Origin: Planctomycetota bacterium
GTDB taxonomy: Bacteria > Planctomycetota > Phycisphaerae > Phycisphaerales > SM1A02
Length of the DNA stretch: 61,780 bases
Assembly: GCA_016873115.1 (NCBI GenBank)
Contig: VGYB01000007.1
Span: forward strand, 1 to 61,780
Direction: 5' to 3'
A program made the position numbers and the translations under genes. Positions 42,448 to 51,429 of this stretch are shown here, piece by piece (the stretch's first letter is position 1; each line of letters starts with the position of its first letter). The notes beneath the pieces were generated by a model. It did not search any database and was not told the DNA's origin. It saw only the letters and a program-made list of their open reading frames with translations.

Positions 42448-43806
42448 TCAGTGTGCGCTCACATGCACCGGCACGAACTTCGGCTTCACGCGCTTCTCGA
42501 ACTCGCCGCGGAACTTGCCGACGATCGTGCGGATCGCCCAGTTGTTCCCGTCGGCCAGGCCGCAGATCGTGGTGCCGGGCGTGAGCCCCATGCTCATGCC
42601 GAGTTCGAGCAACAAGTCGAGGTCGGCCGTCGTGGCGTTGCCCTGCTCGATGCGGCAGAGGAGCTTGTAGATCCAGCCGCTGCCCTCTCGGCACGGGGTG
42701 CACTGGCCGCACGACTCGTTCTTGAAGAAGCGCGCGATGTTGCGCGCAACCATGACCATGTCGGTGTCTTCGTCGAAGATGGTCGGGCATGCCGTGCCCA
42801 GGCCCAGGACATTGCACGCACGGCCGATGTCGAAGTCCATCGCGGCATCGAACTGGTCGGTCCCAAGCACGCCCATGCTCACGCCGCCGGCGATCGCGCC
42901 CTTGAAGCGCTTGCCCTTGCGCATGCCGCCGCAATACTCGTTGACGAGTGTGCTGAGCTTGACCCCCAGCGGTGCCTCGAAGACGCCCGGACGGTTCACA
43001 TGGCCGCTGACGCCCATGAGCTTGGTGCCGTAGCTGGGCATGCCGCCGAGCGAACTCTCCACACCGATCCCCTTCCACCACGCCACGCCCTTCTCGACGA
43101 TGGGCACGACGGCGGCCAGGGTCTCGACATTGTTGATGATCGTGGGGCGGCCGAAGAGGCCCTTCACCGCGGGGAACGGCGGCTTCACGCGGGGCCAGCC
43201 GCGCTTGCCCTCGATCGCCTCGAGCAGGCCGGTCTCTTCGCCGCAGATGTACGCGCCGGCGGAGCGGTGCAGGAAGCACTCCACGCTGATCGCACCGGCC
43301 CGGCGCATCAATCCGCCCTTGCCGAAGATGCCGCCGGCATAGGCCTCCTGGATCGCCTTCTCCATCACCTTGGCTTGGTGGTGGTACTCGCCGCGGATGA
43401 AGAAGTACGCGGTGTCGAGCTTGCACGCGTGGCACGCGATCGCGATGCCTTCGAGGATCAGGTGCGGATCGAAGTCGCAGAGCAGGCGATCCTTGAAGGT
43501 GCCTGGCTCGGCCTCGTCGCAATTGATGCAGAGGTAACGGTGCCCCGCGCCGTCATCCTGCGGAAGGAACGACCACTTGAGGCCCGCCGGAAAGCCCGCG
43601 CCGCCTCGGCCGCGGACGACCGCGTCCTTGACGAGCTCGACCACCTTGGCCGGCTCCATGTCGAGCGACTTCGCCAGCGAGGCATAGCCGCCCGTGGCCT
43701 TGTATTGCTCGAACGACACGATGGTGCGCGCTGCGGTGCCGCCGTCGTGGACGCCGGGCACGCAGCCCGGGATGCGCTTGGTGAGGACGGGTTCAGTGAG
43801 TCGCAT
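42448..43806 (-). CDS. nuoF: NADH-quinone oxidoreductase subunit F
   Basis: 452-residue NADH-binding subunit of complex I carrying FMN and a 4Fe-4S cluster. Residues 66-80 (GRGGAGFPAGLKWSF) form the FMN/NADH glycine loop; ICGEETGLLEAIEGKRGWPRVKPPFPA and the cluster motif ESCGQCTPCREG with a later TTICG cysteine are all present. The start MRLTEPVL was chosen because the longer frame overlaps the upstream small gene without similarity. It is the last gene of the nuoD-E-(small gene)-F order. The remaining nuo genes are outside the window. Confidence 0.95.
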   Translation of the reverse strand: MRLTEPVLTKRIPGCVPGVHDGGTAARTIVSFEQYKATGGYASLAKSLDMEPAKVVELVKDAVVRGRGGAGFPAGLKWSFLPQDDGAGHRYLCINCDEAEPGTFKDRLLCDFDPHLILEGIAIACHACKLDTAYFFIRGEYHHQAKVMEKAIQEAYAGGIFGKGGLMRRAGAISVECFLHRSAGAYICGEETGLLEAIEGKRGWPRVKPPFPAVKGLFGRPTIINNVETLAAVVPIVEKGVAWWKGIGVESSLGGMPSYGTKLMGVSGHVNRPGVFEAPLGVKLSTLVNEYCGGMRKGKRFKGAIAGGVSMGVLGTDQFDAAMDFDIGRACNVLGLGTACPTIFDEDTDMVMVARNIARFFKNESCGQCTPCREGSGWIYKLLCRIEQGNATTADLDLLLELGMSMGLTPGTTICGLADGNNWAIRTIVGKFRGEFEKRVKPKFVPVHVSAH

Positions 43807-44047
43807 GGTTGGTCCTGTGGTCCTGTTGGGCCGCACCGTCGGTGGGCGGCACGATGACTTCGTCGATGATGGTGCGTCGGAGGACGACGCCGTCGACCTC
43901 GCGGTCCTCGACACGCGTGGCCACGGTGCGCGAAGTGCTCTCCGGACGGGCGGGCTTGCCCGGACGGGAGGTGATGCCGCTCCAGATGGCGCCCACGAAG
44001 GCACCAAGGCTCTCGGCAACACTCATGTCCTGGTCGCGACGCTTCAT
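43793..44047 (-). CDS. small protein encoded between nuoE and nuoF
   Basis: 84 residues (MKRRDQDMSVAESLGAFVGAIWSGITSRPG...), filling the 248-bp gap between nuoE and nuoF. It starts 7 bp after the nuoE stop and overlaps nuoF by 14 bp. This tight packing argues for a real gene. A short hydrophobic stretch near 11-25 is too weak for a firm membrane call. No family recognised. It could be an assembly or regulatory factor of complex I, by context only. Confidence 0.55.
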   Translation of the reverse strand: MKRRDQDMSVAESLGAFVGAIWSGITSRPGKPARPESTSRTVATRVEDREVDGVVLRRTIIDEVIVPPTDGAAQQDHRTNHATH

Positions 44048-44054
44048 GGCCTGT

Positions 44055-44606
44055 TCAGTGGTGATGACCGCCCGCCGGCGCCTTCCGCGCCTGCGCGATC
44101 AGTCGATCAACCGTGGGGACATCGAGTTTCTCGTGCAGGGTCTCGTTGAAGAGCGCGACCGGCGCCGTATCGCACGAGCCCAGGCATTCCATGGCCAAGA
44201 GCGTGAACGACCCGTCGGCGGTCGTCTCGCCGGGCTCGATGCCCAGCATGCGGCGGCAGTGGTCCATGAGCGGCTTGTGGTCGCACGCCTCGCAGGCGAT
44301 CGACTGGCAGATGCCGATCGTGCAGCGACCGCGCGGCTCGAGGCTGAACTCCTCGTAGAAGGTGGCGCAGTCGAGCACCTCGGCGGGCGAGATGCCCAGG
44401 AAGCGTGCCACCTCGACCATCGCTTGGTACGGGATGCAGCGGTGCTCGTGCTGGATCTCATGCAGGATCGGCATGAGCGCACCCTGGCGCACGTGGTACT
44501 TGGCGACGATCTCGCGCTCCCAGCGCTCGGCCACGGCAGCGGAGACATACGGCTCGGCGCGGCGCGGGATCTGCAGGGTGCTCGATGGCTTGGTCTTCCA
44601 GCTCAT
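44055..44606 (-). CDS. nuoE: NADH-quinone oxidoreductase subunit E
   Basis: 183-residue 2Fe-2S subunit of the complex I NADH module. The four cluster cysteines are at 100, 105, 141 and 145 (GICQSIAC...ECLGSCD), the canonical Cx4C...Cx3C. The helical N-terminal thioredoxin-like part begins near VAERWEREIVAKY. The C-terminus ends in three histidines (GGHHH). It lies 52 bp after nuoD and 7 bp before the small gene. Confidence 0.95.
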   Translation of the reverse strand: MSWKTKPSSTLQIPRRAEPYVSAAVAERWEREIVAKYHVRQGALMPILHEIQHEHRCIPYQAMVEVARFLGISPAEVLDCATFYEEFSLEPRGRCTIGICQSIACEACDHKPLMDHCRRMLGIEPGETTADGSFTLLAMECLGSCDTAPVALFNETLHEKLDVPTVDRLIAQARKAPAGGHHH

Positions 44607-44658
44607 GTCGTTGGTCCTTGGCGTGTGGCTCGGTGGCGTTCCGGATGGTCCCCGTCGA

Positions 44659-45948
44659 TCACCGGTCCAGCTCGGCGGCGATGATGTTCAGCGAGCCGAT
44701 GATGGCGACGACATCGGCGAGCTGATGGCCTTCCATCAACTTGGGGAAGGCCTGGAAGTGGATGAACGATGGCGGGCGGCACTTGGCGCGGAACGCGCAG
44801 CGGCCGCCGTCGCCGACCACGAAGAAGCCCATCTCGCCGTTGGGGCCCTCGATGGCTGCGTAGCTCTCGCCCACCGGCGACACGAAGCCGCGGTTGTTCA
44901 TGAAGAGCTCGAAGTGCTGGATCGTGCTCTCGATGGAGCCGTAGACCTCGGACTTCTGCGGCACGCGGACCTTGCGGTCGTGCGTGGTGTCGATGGGGCC
45001 GCCGGGGATGCGGTCGATGAGCTGGTCGATGATCGATCGGCTCTGCTTCATCTCCTCCAGGCGCACGAGGTAACGGCTCAGGCAGTCGCCCTCGCTGGCC
45101 ACCGCCACACTGAAGCGCACCGGCTCTGCGCCTTGGCCGTCCCAATTCGCCTTGTAGCACATGTACGGCTCGTCCTTGCGCAGGTCGCGGCGAACGCCGC
45201 TGGCGCGGGCGTTGGGACCGCTCAGCGCCCAAGCGATCGCATCCTCGCGGTCGATGACGCCAACCCCTTGCAGGCGATCGACGAAGATGCGGTTGCGGTT
45301 GCAGAGGTTCTCGAGGTCCGCGATGGCGTTGGGCAGGCGGACATCGATGAAGTTCCGCACCATGCGGCGGAAGGTCTCGTCATCGGGGAGGTCTCGCCAG
45401 GCACCACCCACGCGGGTCCAGTCCGGGTGGAAGCGCTGGCCGCTGACATACTCGATGATGTCGTAGATGCGCTCGCGCTCGTTGAAGCCGTAGAGGAAGC
45501 CCGTGAACGCGCCGAGGTCGAGCGCGGCGGCACCCACGCAGAGCAGGTGGTTCTGGATGCGGCCCAGTTCGGCCAGGATCGTGCGCACCACCGTGCAGCG
45601 CGGGGTCAATTCGACGCCGAAGAGCGTCTCGACCGCATGGTGCCAGGCGATGTCGTTGACGATCGGGCTGATGTAGTCCATCCGGCTCGCGGTGCACACA
45701 TACTGGTTCCAGTCGTGGTGCTCGGCGAGCTTCTCGAAGCCCGAGTGCAGGTAGCCGATGTGCGGGGTCGCGCGGGCCACGCGCTCACCGTCGATCTCAA
45801 GGACCAGGCGCAGGGTGGTGTGCGTGGCAGGGTGCTGCGGGCCGAAGTTCAGCACCCAGCGGTCCGATCCCCGGATGTGCTCCTTGAGGTACTCCAGCGT
45901 CTCGATTTCGAGTCCGTAGCCCTCGTCGGGCATCAGCGTGTACGGCAT
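44659..45948 (-). CDS. nuoD: NADH-quinone oxidoreductase subunit D
   Basis: 429-residue 49-kDa-type subunit at the quinone site of complex I. It shows LNFGPQHPATHTTLRLVLEIDGE, GYLHSGFEKLAEHHDWNQYV, ELGRIQNHL and the C-terminal PPSFIHFQAFPKLMEGHQLADVVAIIGSLNIIAAELDR with the final acidic residue of the family. The ATG at 45948 has TATACT 9 nt upstream, and the preceding gene ends 81 bp away, so nuoD probably heads its own transcript here. nuoA, B and C are not adjacent. Confidence 0.96.
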   Translation of the reverse strand: MPYTLMPDEGYGLEIETLEYLKEHIRGSDRWVLNFGPQHPATHTTLRLVLEIDGERVARATPHIGYLHSGFEKLAEHHDWNQYVCTASRMDYISPIVNDIAWHHAVETLFGVELTPRCTVVRTILAELGRIQNHLLCVGAAALDLGAFTGFLYGFNERERIYDIIEYVSGQRFHPDWTRVGGAWRDLPDDETFRRMVRNFIDVRLPNAIADLENLCNRNRIFVDRLQGVGVIDREDAIAWALSGPNARASGVRRDLRKDEPYMCYKANWDGQGAEPVRFSVAVASEGDCLSRYLVRLEEMKQSRSIIDQLIDRIPGGPIDTTHDRKVRVPQKSEVYGSIESTIQHFELFMNNRGFVSPVGESYAAIEGPNGEMGFFVVGDGGRCAFRAKCRPPSFIHFQAFPKLMEGHQLADVVAIIGSLNIIAAELDR

Positions 45949-45957
45949 GGTCCGGCA

Positions 45958-45963
45958 AGTATA
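45958..45963 (-). promoter_or_regulatory. -10 element for the nuoD-E-F unit
   Basis: TATACT, 9 nt before the nuoD ATG. No recognisable -35. Confidence 0.55.
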
Positions 45964-46029
45964 GGACCGACCCACGCACGCCGGCAGCGTGCGGCGCGGG
46001 CCAGAGTGGCCCCGCCGGCCCGGTGGTGC

Positions 46030-47748
46030 TCACGCGCGGAAGACCGCACCCAAGCGCTTGCCCAAGACCAGGCTGGCACCAAGGAGCGTGGCCGCCAGGA
46101 GCGCCATGGCCCAGACCCCGAGCGCACTGGCGATCGCCTGGCCATCGCCCAACCGTTCGGCGAGCGCGTAGATCGCCTTGGTCACGGGATAGTCGCTCTC
46201 GCGCTGGGCCAGCAGGATGCTGTCGCTGACTTCGAGCATGGCGAAGCTGAACGCGAGCAGCGCGCCCGCCACCAGGTTCGCGGCAACGAGCGGGAAGACG
46301 ATCCTGCGCGTGACGGTCGTGCGCTTGGCGCCGCACATCGAGCCCGCTTCCTCGAGTTCTGCCGGGGTCTGCTCGAGCCCTGCTACGGCCGCGCGCACGA
46401 CATAGGGCAGTCGCCGCACCGCATAGGCAAGGACCAGGAACGGGAAGGGATTCGGCGTGGCCCCCATGATGTCGGTGTAGGGCTTCAGCACGCTCGAGTT
46501 GAAGGGCCAGGACATGCTGAGCGCGATCATGCCGAAGGCCATCACGATCCCGGGCACGGCCAGGGGCAGCATGACCAGTCCATCGAGCACCGGCTTGCCC
46601 CAGCCGCGCCCGCGCACGAGCGATCGCGCGATGACCAGCCCCACTGCCATCGAGAGGACGACCGCGAGCAGGCTGAGGACCAGCGAGTTGCGGATCGCAC
46701 CGGCCGAGAGCGGGTGCGAGACGACTTCGGCGAAGTGGTGGCCGGTCCAGGCTTGCGGCAGCACCGTGCCATACCACTCGCCCTGCACCGCCAAGCTGCT
46801 CAGGATCACGCCCAGATGCGGGGTGCAGGCCAGGCCGCCCACCAGGACGAAGAGCCCCGCGGCGGCGATTCCCTGCCACCCCGTGAGCGGGCGCTCCTCG
46901 CGGCGGATGGTGGCCTTGGTCGATTGGGTGCCGGCGTTGCGGCCGAAGATGTACTTGCTCGCCAGGTAGAGCGAGACAGCGATTGCGAGCATGATCGCGG
47001 TGAGTGCGTAGGGCTGGCGGCTCGTCTCCAGTTCCTTCAACCCATCGAAGACCTGCACCGGCGTCACCACGCGGTACTCGAACATGAGCGGCGTGCCGAG
47101 TTCGGTGTACGACCAAATGAAGACGATCGTCGCGCCGGCGAAGAGCCCGCCCCGGACCATCGGCAGCGTCACGCGGCGCCAGCGCGTGAACGCGCCGGCA
47201 CCCACCCCGCGCGCGGCTTCCTCGAGGGCCGGATCGATGTTCGAGAGCGCTGCGACGAGGTTCAGGTAGATGATCGGGTAGAGGCTGAAGCCCTGGATCG
47301 CGACGATGCTCCAGAAGCCGCCATCCCCGAGGAAATCGATCGGCGCCGAGGTCAGGCCGATGTCCTGGAGGAGCGCGTTGAGCGCCCCCATGCGGCCGAG
47401 CACCTGGCGAAGGCCGATCGCACCCACGAAGGGCGGCAGGATCAACGGCACCAGCACGAAGGCGTTGAGGATCGCCTTGCCCCTGAAAGCGCATCGAGCA
47501 CCGACGGTGGCGAGCGGGAAGGACAGCAGGATCGCCAGGAGCGTGGTGCATGCCGCCAGACGGAAACTGTTCCCGAAGCCCTGCACGAGCAGCGGATCGC
47601 GGAAGACATCCTCGAGGTGCGCGAGCGTGAAGTCGCCCGCACCATCCTGGAACGCCCCGCGCAGCACCATCCAGATCGGCCAGAGCAGCGTGACGGCCAA
47701 CAGGCCCACGAGGCTCCACAGGACAGCGGTGTCACGGCGCACGCTCAC
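46030..47748 (-). CDS. iron(III)-type ABC transporter permease, two fused permease domains
   Basis: 572 residues with about 12 hydrophobic helices. Each half carries a binding-protein-dependent permease segment with the EAA loop (DPALEEAARGVGAGAFTRWRRVTLPMV and TPAELEEAGSMCGAKRTTVTRRIVFPLV). This duplicated layout is that of FbpB/SfuB-type ferric iron permeases, though thiamine or phosphonate importers look similar. No ATPase or binding protein gene is adjacent, so it is an orphan subunit. The start is GTG with a -10 element 7 nt upstream. It diverges from the dehydrogenase gene over 49 bp. Confidence 0.88.
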   Translation of the reverse strand: MSVRRDTAVLWSLVGLLAVTLLWPIWMVLRGAFQDGAGDFTLAHLEDVFRDPLLVQGFGNSFRLAACTTLLAILLSFPLATVGARCAFRGKAILNAFVLVPLILPPFVGAIGLRQVLGRMGALNALLQDIGLTSAPIDFLGDGGFWSIVAIQGFSLYPIIYLNLVAALSNIDPALEEAARGVGAGAFTRWRRVTLPMVRGGLFAGATIVFIWSYTELGTPLMFEYRVVTPVQVFDGLKELETSRQPYALTAIMLAIAVSLYLASKYIFGRNAGTQSTKATIRREERPLTGWQGIAAAGLFVLVGGLACTPHLGVILSSLAVQGEWYGTVLPQAWTGHHFAEVVSHPLSAGAIRNSLVLSLLAVVLSMAVGLVIARSLVRGRGWGKPVLDGLVMLPLAVPGIVMAFGMIALSMSWPFNSSVLKPYTDIMGATPNPFPFLVLAYAVRRLPYVVRAAVAGLEQTPAELEEAGSMCGAKRTTVTRRIVFPLVAANLVAGALLAFSFAMLEVSDSILLAQRESDYPVTKAIYALAERLGDGQAIASALGVWAMALLAATLLGASLVLGKRLGAVFRA

Positions 47749-47755
47749 AAGCGGG

Positions 47756-47761
47756 AAGGTA
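47756..47761 (-). promoter_or_regulatory. -10 element, leaderless-type, for the permease
   Basis: TACCTT, 7 nt before the GTG at 47748. Confidence 0.5.
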
Positions 47762-47785
47762 GCGCGGCGAAGCGTCGTGTGCCGT

Positions 47786-47791
47786 TACCCT
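47786..47791 (+). promoter_or_regulatory. -10 element, leaderless-type, for the 2-hydroxyacid dehydrogenase
   Basis: TACCCT, 6 nt before the GTG at 47798. Confidence 0.5.
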
Positions 47792-47797
47792 TGCGCC

Positions 47798-48748
47798 GTG
47801 AGCCTGCCCACCTGCATCGTGACCGAATCGCTCGATGAGGCAGCCATCGATTGGCTCGCCGGGCACGCGCGGATCGTGCGTGGCTCTCCGACGAGCGCCG
47901 AGTTCGCCGCGGCCGCGGCCGGAGCCCACGCGCTTGTCGTGCGCACCTACACGATCGTGGACGATGCGCTGCTCGGACGGCTCCCCGCGCTGCGGGTCGT
48001 GGCGCGGGCAGGCGTCGGTCTGGACAACATCGATGTCGCCGCCTGCCGCCGACGCGGGGTCGAGGTCGTGCACACGCCCGATGCCAACACGCAGGCGGTC
48101 GTCGAGTATGTGCTGTGCCTCCTGTGCGATGCGCTCAGGCCGCGGCTCTTCCTCGATCGGCCCTTGGCGAAGGACGCGTGGGACGATGTGCGCGACGAGG
48201 TCGTCGGGGCGTGGCAGATGGATGAACTCGTGCTGGGGATCCTCGGCATGGGACGGATCGGTCGCCGAGTGGCCGAGGTCGCCGGGGCGATCGGGTTCCA
48301 CTGCATCTACCACGATCTCCTGGAGATCCCCGAGTCGGCCCGGCATGGCGCGGAGCCGTGCGGGATCGAGCAGCTCTTTGCCGACAGCGATGTCGTGACG
48401 GTGCATGTCGATGACCGCGCCACCAACCGCGGGCTCGTGGGCGCGCCGCTGCTGGAGCGCCTGCGCGACGATGCGGTCCTCATCAACACGAGCCGGGGCT
48501 TCGTGATCGACGATCACGCGCTGGCCGCGTGGCTCGGCACCCGCCCGACCGCGCAGGTGATCCTCGATGTGCACGATCCCGAGCCCTTCACGCATGCTCA
48601 CCCCCTCCTGGGCATGCCCAACGCCCACCTGGCACCGCACCTGGCCAGCCGCACCCTGACGGCGATGGCCAACATGAGTTGGGTCGTCAAGGATGTCGCC
48701 GCCGTCCTCGACGGGGCGACACCTCGATACCCAGCACCGCTACGCTGA
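47798..48748 (+). CDS. D-isomer-specific 2-hydroxyacid dehydrogenase
   Basis: 316 residues. The N-terminal half has [29 protein letters not shown], the NAD fold is [15 protein letters not shown], and the catalytic residues fall in NTSRG (Arg), DVHDPEP (Glu) and [10 protein letters not shown] (His). The segment resembles 3-phosphoglycerate dehydrogenase without its C-terminal regulatory domains. Placement before enolase suggests a role near 3-phosphoglycerate, by context. The start is GTG; the long upstream frame overlaps the divergent permease and is rejected. Confidence 0.88.
   Translation: MSLPTCIVTESLDEAAIDWLAGHARIVRGSPTSAEFAAAAAGAHALVVRTYTIVDDALLGRLPALRVVARAGVGLDNIDVAACRRRGVEVVHTPDANTQAVVEYVLCLLCDALRPRLFLDRPLAKDAWDDVRDEVVGAWQMDELVLGILGMGRIGRRVAEVAGAIGFHCIYHDLLEIPESARHGAEPCGIEQLFADSDVVTVHVDDRATNRGLVGAPLLERLRDDAVLINTSRGFVIDDHALAAWLGTRPTAQVILDVHDPEPFTHAHPLLGMPNAHLAPHLASRTLTAMANMSWVVKDVAAVLDGATPRYPAPLR
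48741..48746 (+). promoter_or_regulatory. candidate -10 element for enolase
   Basis: TACGCT at the very end of the dehydrogenase gene, overlapping its stop by one base. The leader is 21 nt and contains GGAG 8 nt before the enolase ATG. Confidence 0.35.
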
Positions 48749-48767
48749 CCCCACCGGAGACACCACC

Positions 48768-50063
48768 ATGAGCTTCTCGATCGATGCCGTCCACGCGCGC
48801 CAGATCCTCGACAGTCGCGGCAATCCCACCCTTGAGTGCGAGGTCACGCTGGACGGTGGAGCCACGGGTCGCGCGGCCGTACCGAGCGGTGCGAGCACCG
48901 GCGAGCACGAGGCGGTCGAGCTGCGCGACGGCGACAAGGCCCGCTGGCTCGGCAAGGGCGTGACCAAGGCGGTCAGCAATGTGAACGAGCTGATCGCGCC
49001 CAACCTGGTGGGCGCGGACGCGCGCGATCAGGAAGGGATCGATCGCCTGCTCCTGGCGCTCGACGGCACGCACAACAAGGGCAAGCTCGGTGCGAACGCC
49101 ACGCTCGGCGTGAGCATGGCGGTCGCCCACGCGTCCGCGGTCGGCTGCGACCTGCCGCTCTACCGCTACCTCGGCGGTGCGGCGGCGTGCACGCTGCCGG
49201 TGCCGATGCTGAACATCCTCAACGGCGGCAAGCATGCCGACAACACGGTCGACTTCCAGGAGTTCATGGTGCAGCCGTGGGGCTTCGACACCTTCGATGA
49301 TGCGCTGCGCGCGGGCGTCGAGATCTACCACGCGCTGCGCACGGTGCTGCACGATGCGCACCTGTCAACCGCCGTCGGCGACGAGGGCGGCTTCGCGCCC
49401 AACCTGAAGAGCAACGAGGAAGCGCTCGAGTACATCGCGCGCGCGGTCAAGAAGGCCGGCTACGACCTTGGTCGCCAGGTGAAGATCGCGCTCGATCCGG
49501 CGACGAGCGAACTCGCCAACGAAGCGAAGGCCGTGGGCAAGGTCGGCTACCGCTTCTTCAAGAGCGCGCCCGACAAGGTGGCCTCGAGCGACGAGATGAT
49601 CGAGCTCTGGGCGGGCTGGTGCGCGAAGTGGCCGATCTGCTCGATCGAGGATGGCCTGGCCGAGGATGACTGGGCCGGCTGGGCGAAGCTCACCAAGCGC
49701 CTGGGCGCGACCACGCAGCTCGTGGGCGACGATCTCTTCGTGACGAACCCGCACTTCCTCGAGCGCGGGATCCGCGAGCACTGCGCCAACGCGATCCTGG
49801 TCAAGGTGAACCAGATCGGCACGATCAGCGAGACGCTGCGCGCAGTCGACATCGCGCACAAGGCCGACTACCGCGCGGTGCTCAGCCACCGCAGCGGCGA
49901 GACCGAGGACGCGACGATCGCGGATCTTGCGGTCGCGACCAACTGCGGCCAGATCAAGACCGGCGCCCCCTGCCGCAGCGACCGCAACGCGAAGTACAAC
50001 CAGCTCATCCGCATCCAGGAATCGCTCGGCAGCGCCGTGCGCTTCGCCGGCAAGGCGGGGTGA
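48768..50063 (+). CDS. eno: enolase
   Basis: 431-residue glycolytic enzyme interconverting 2-phosphoglycerate and phosphoenolpyruvate. All signatures are present: [48 protein letters not shown], the Mg2+ ligands in ALDPA and SIEDGL and DDL, and [11 protein letters not shown]. The start [11 protein letters not shown] follows a good GGAG site; a longer upstream frame overlaps the previous gene. The MFS gene begins 15 bp after the stop. Confidence 0.98.
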   Translation: MSFSIDAVHARQILDSRGNPTLECEVTLDGGATGRAAVPSGASTGEHEAVELRDGDKARWLGKGVTKAVSNVNELIAPNLVGADARDQEGIDRLLLALDGTHNKGKLGANATLGVSMAVAHASAVGCDLPLYRYLGGAAACTLPVPMLNILNGGKHADNTVDFQEFMVQPWGFDTFDDALRAGVEIYHALRTVLHDAHLSTAVGDEGGFAPNLKSNEEALEYIARAVKKAGYDLGRQVKIALDPATSELANEAKAVGKVGYRFFKSAPDKVASSDEMIELWAGWCAKWPICSIEDGLAEDDWAGWAKLTKRLGATTQLVGDDLFVTNPHFLERGIREHCANAILVKVNQIGTISETLRAVDIAHKADYRAVLSHRSGETEDATIADLAVATNCGQIKTGAPCRSDRNAKYNQLIRIQESLGSAVRFAGKAG

Positions 50064-50078
50064 GGTGGCGAATCGTCG

Positions 50079-51413
50079 ATGACCAAGCACACTGAGTCAC
50101 CGGTGACCGCCCCCGCCCCAAAGTCGCTGATCTGGCGGGTCATTGGTGCCGCCAGCGCGGGCACGCTCATCGAGTGGTACGACTTCTATCTCTTCGGCAG
50201 CCTCGCGACGATCCTGGGGGCCAAGTTCTTTCCCGGCGACGACCCGACGGCTGGCTTCCTGAAGACGCTGGCGATCTTCGCGTCGGGGTTCATCGTGCGC
50301 CCCTTCGGTGCGATCGTGTTCGGCCGGCTCGGCGACCTCGTGGGGCGCAAGTACACCTTCCTTCTCACGCTGCTCCTGATGGGCGGCTCGACCTTCCTGA
50401 TCGGGCTGCTGCCGGGCTACGAACAGATCGGCGTGCTCGCACCACTCGCGCTCACGGTGCTGCGCCTGGCGCAGGGACTGGCGCTCGGCGGTGAGTACGG
50501 CGGCGCCGCGACCTATGTCGCCGAGCACGCGCCCGATGCGCGACGGGGCTTCTACACGAGCTTCATCCAGACGACCGCCACGCTCGGACTCTTCGCATCG
50601 CTCGGCGTGATCCTGGCGTGCCGGCAGTGGCTGGGCAAGGATGCCTTCGAGGACTGGGGCTGGCGCATCCCGTTCCTCCTCTCGATCCTGCTCGTGATCC
50701 TGTCCTACTGGATTCGCATCCGCATGGAGGAATCGCCGCTCTTCGCCAAGGCGAAGAGCGCCGGCAACCTCTCGCGCAACCCGATCGCCGAGAGCTTTGC
50801 GCGGCCGGAAAACCGGCGGCTCGTCCTGATCGCGCTCTTTGGTGCCGTCGCGGGCCAGGGCGTGGTCTGGTACACGGGCCAGTTCTACGCGCTCTTCTTC
50901 CTGCAGCGTGTGGCGGGGATCGAGTTCGTGCAGGCGAACCTGACGGTCGTCTACGCGCTGCTGCTCGCCACGCCGTTCTTCGTCTTCTTCGGCAGCCTGT
51001 CCGACCGGATCGGGCGCAAGCCGATCATCCTCGCGGGCTGCCTGCTCGCTGCGCTGCTGTATGTGCCGATCTACCGGGGCATGATGCACTTCGCCGAGCC
51101 CTTCAATCAGGTGATGATGGTGGTGCTGGTCTTCGTGCAGGTGCTGCTGGTCACGATGGTCTACGGACCGATCGCGGCGTTCCTCGTCGAGCTCTTCCCC
51201 ACGCGCATCCGCTACACCTCGATGTCGCTGCCCTACCACATCGGCAACGGCGTCTTCGGCGGGCTCACGCCGTATGTGGCAACGCTGCTGGTCGACAGGA
51301 CCGGCAACATCTACGCCGGGCTGGCGTATCCGATCGCCATCGCCGCGATGACGTTCGTGGTCGGCCTGCTGCTGGTCAAGGAGCGCCGCGGCGTCTCGCT
51401 TGCGGATGGGTGA
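50079..51413 (+). CDS. MFS transporter, metabolite:H+ symporter (MHS) type
   Basis: 444 residues with about 12 helices. AGTLIEWYDFYLFG at the first helix, FGRLGDLVGRKYTF (the MFS loop 2-3 motif), LRLAQGLALGGEYGGAATYVAEHAP in helix 4-5 and GSLSDRIGRKP in the second half mark the MHS group (ProP, ShiA, KgtP relatives). The substrate may be a carboxylate, osmolyte or shikimate-like acid and cannot be fixed. It follows enolase by 15 bp, so co-transcription is likely, and converges with ccsA. Confidence 0.9.
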   Translation: MTKHTESPVTAPAPKSLIWRVIGAASAGTLIEWYDFYLFGSLATILGAKFFPGDDPTAGFLKTLAIFASGFIVRPFGAIVFGRLGDLVGRKYTFLLTLLLMGGSTFLIGLLPGYEQIGVLAPLALTVLRLAQGLALGGEYGGAATYVAEHAPDARRGFYTSFIQTTATLGLFASLGVILACRQWLGKDAFEDWGWRIPFLLSILLVILSYWIRIRMEESPLFAKAKSAGNLSRNPIAESFARPENRRLVLIALFGAVAGQGVVWYTGQFYALFFLQRVAGIEFVQANLTVVYALLLATPFFVFFGSLSDRIGRKPIILAGCLLAALLYVPIYRGMMHFAEPFNQVMMVVLVFVQVLLVTMVYGPIAAFLVELFPTRIRYTSMSLPYHIGNGVFGGLTPYVATLLVDRTGNIYAGLAYPIAIAAMTFVVGLLLVKERRGVSLADG

Positions 51414-51429
51414 GGCAGAAGAAGCCCGC

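Noticed and set aside
44362-47838. 1158-codon open frame on plus opposite nuoE, nuoD and the permease
   Set aside because: It is antisense to three well-recognised genes. Its product is a His/Asp/Arg/Gln-rich string with no family likeness, as expected for a shadow frame in GC-rich DNA with few stops.
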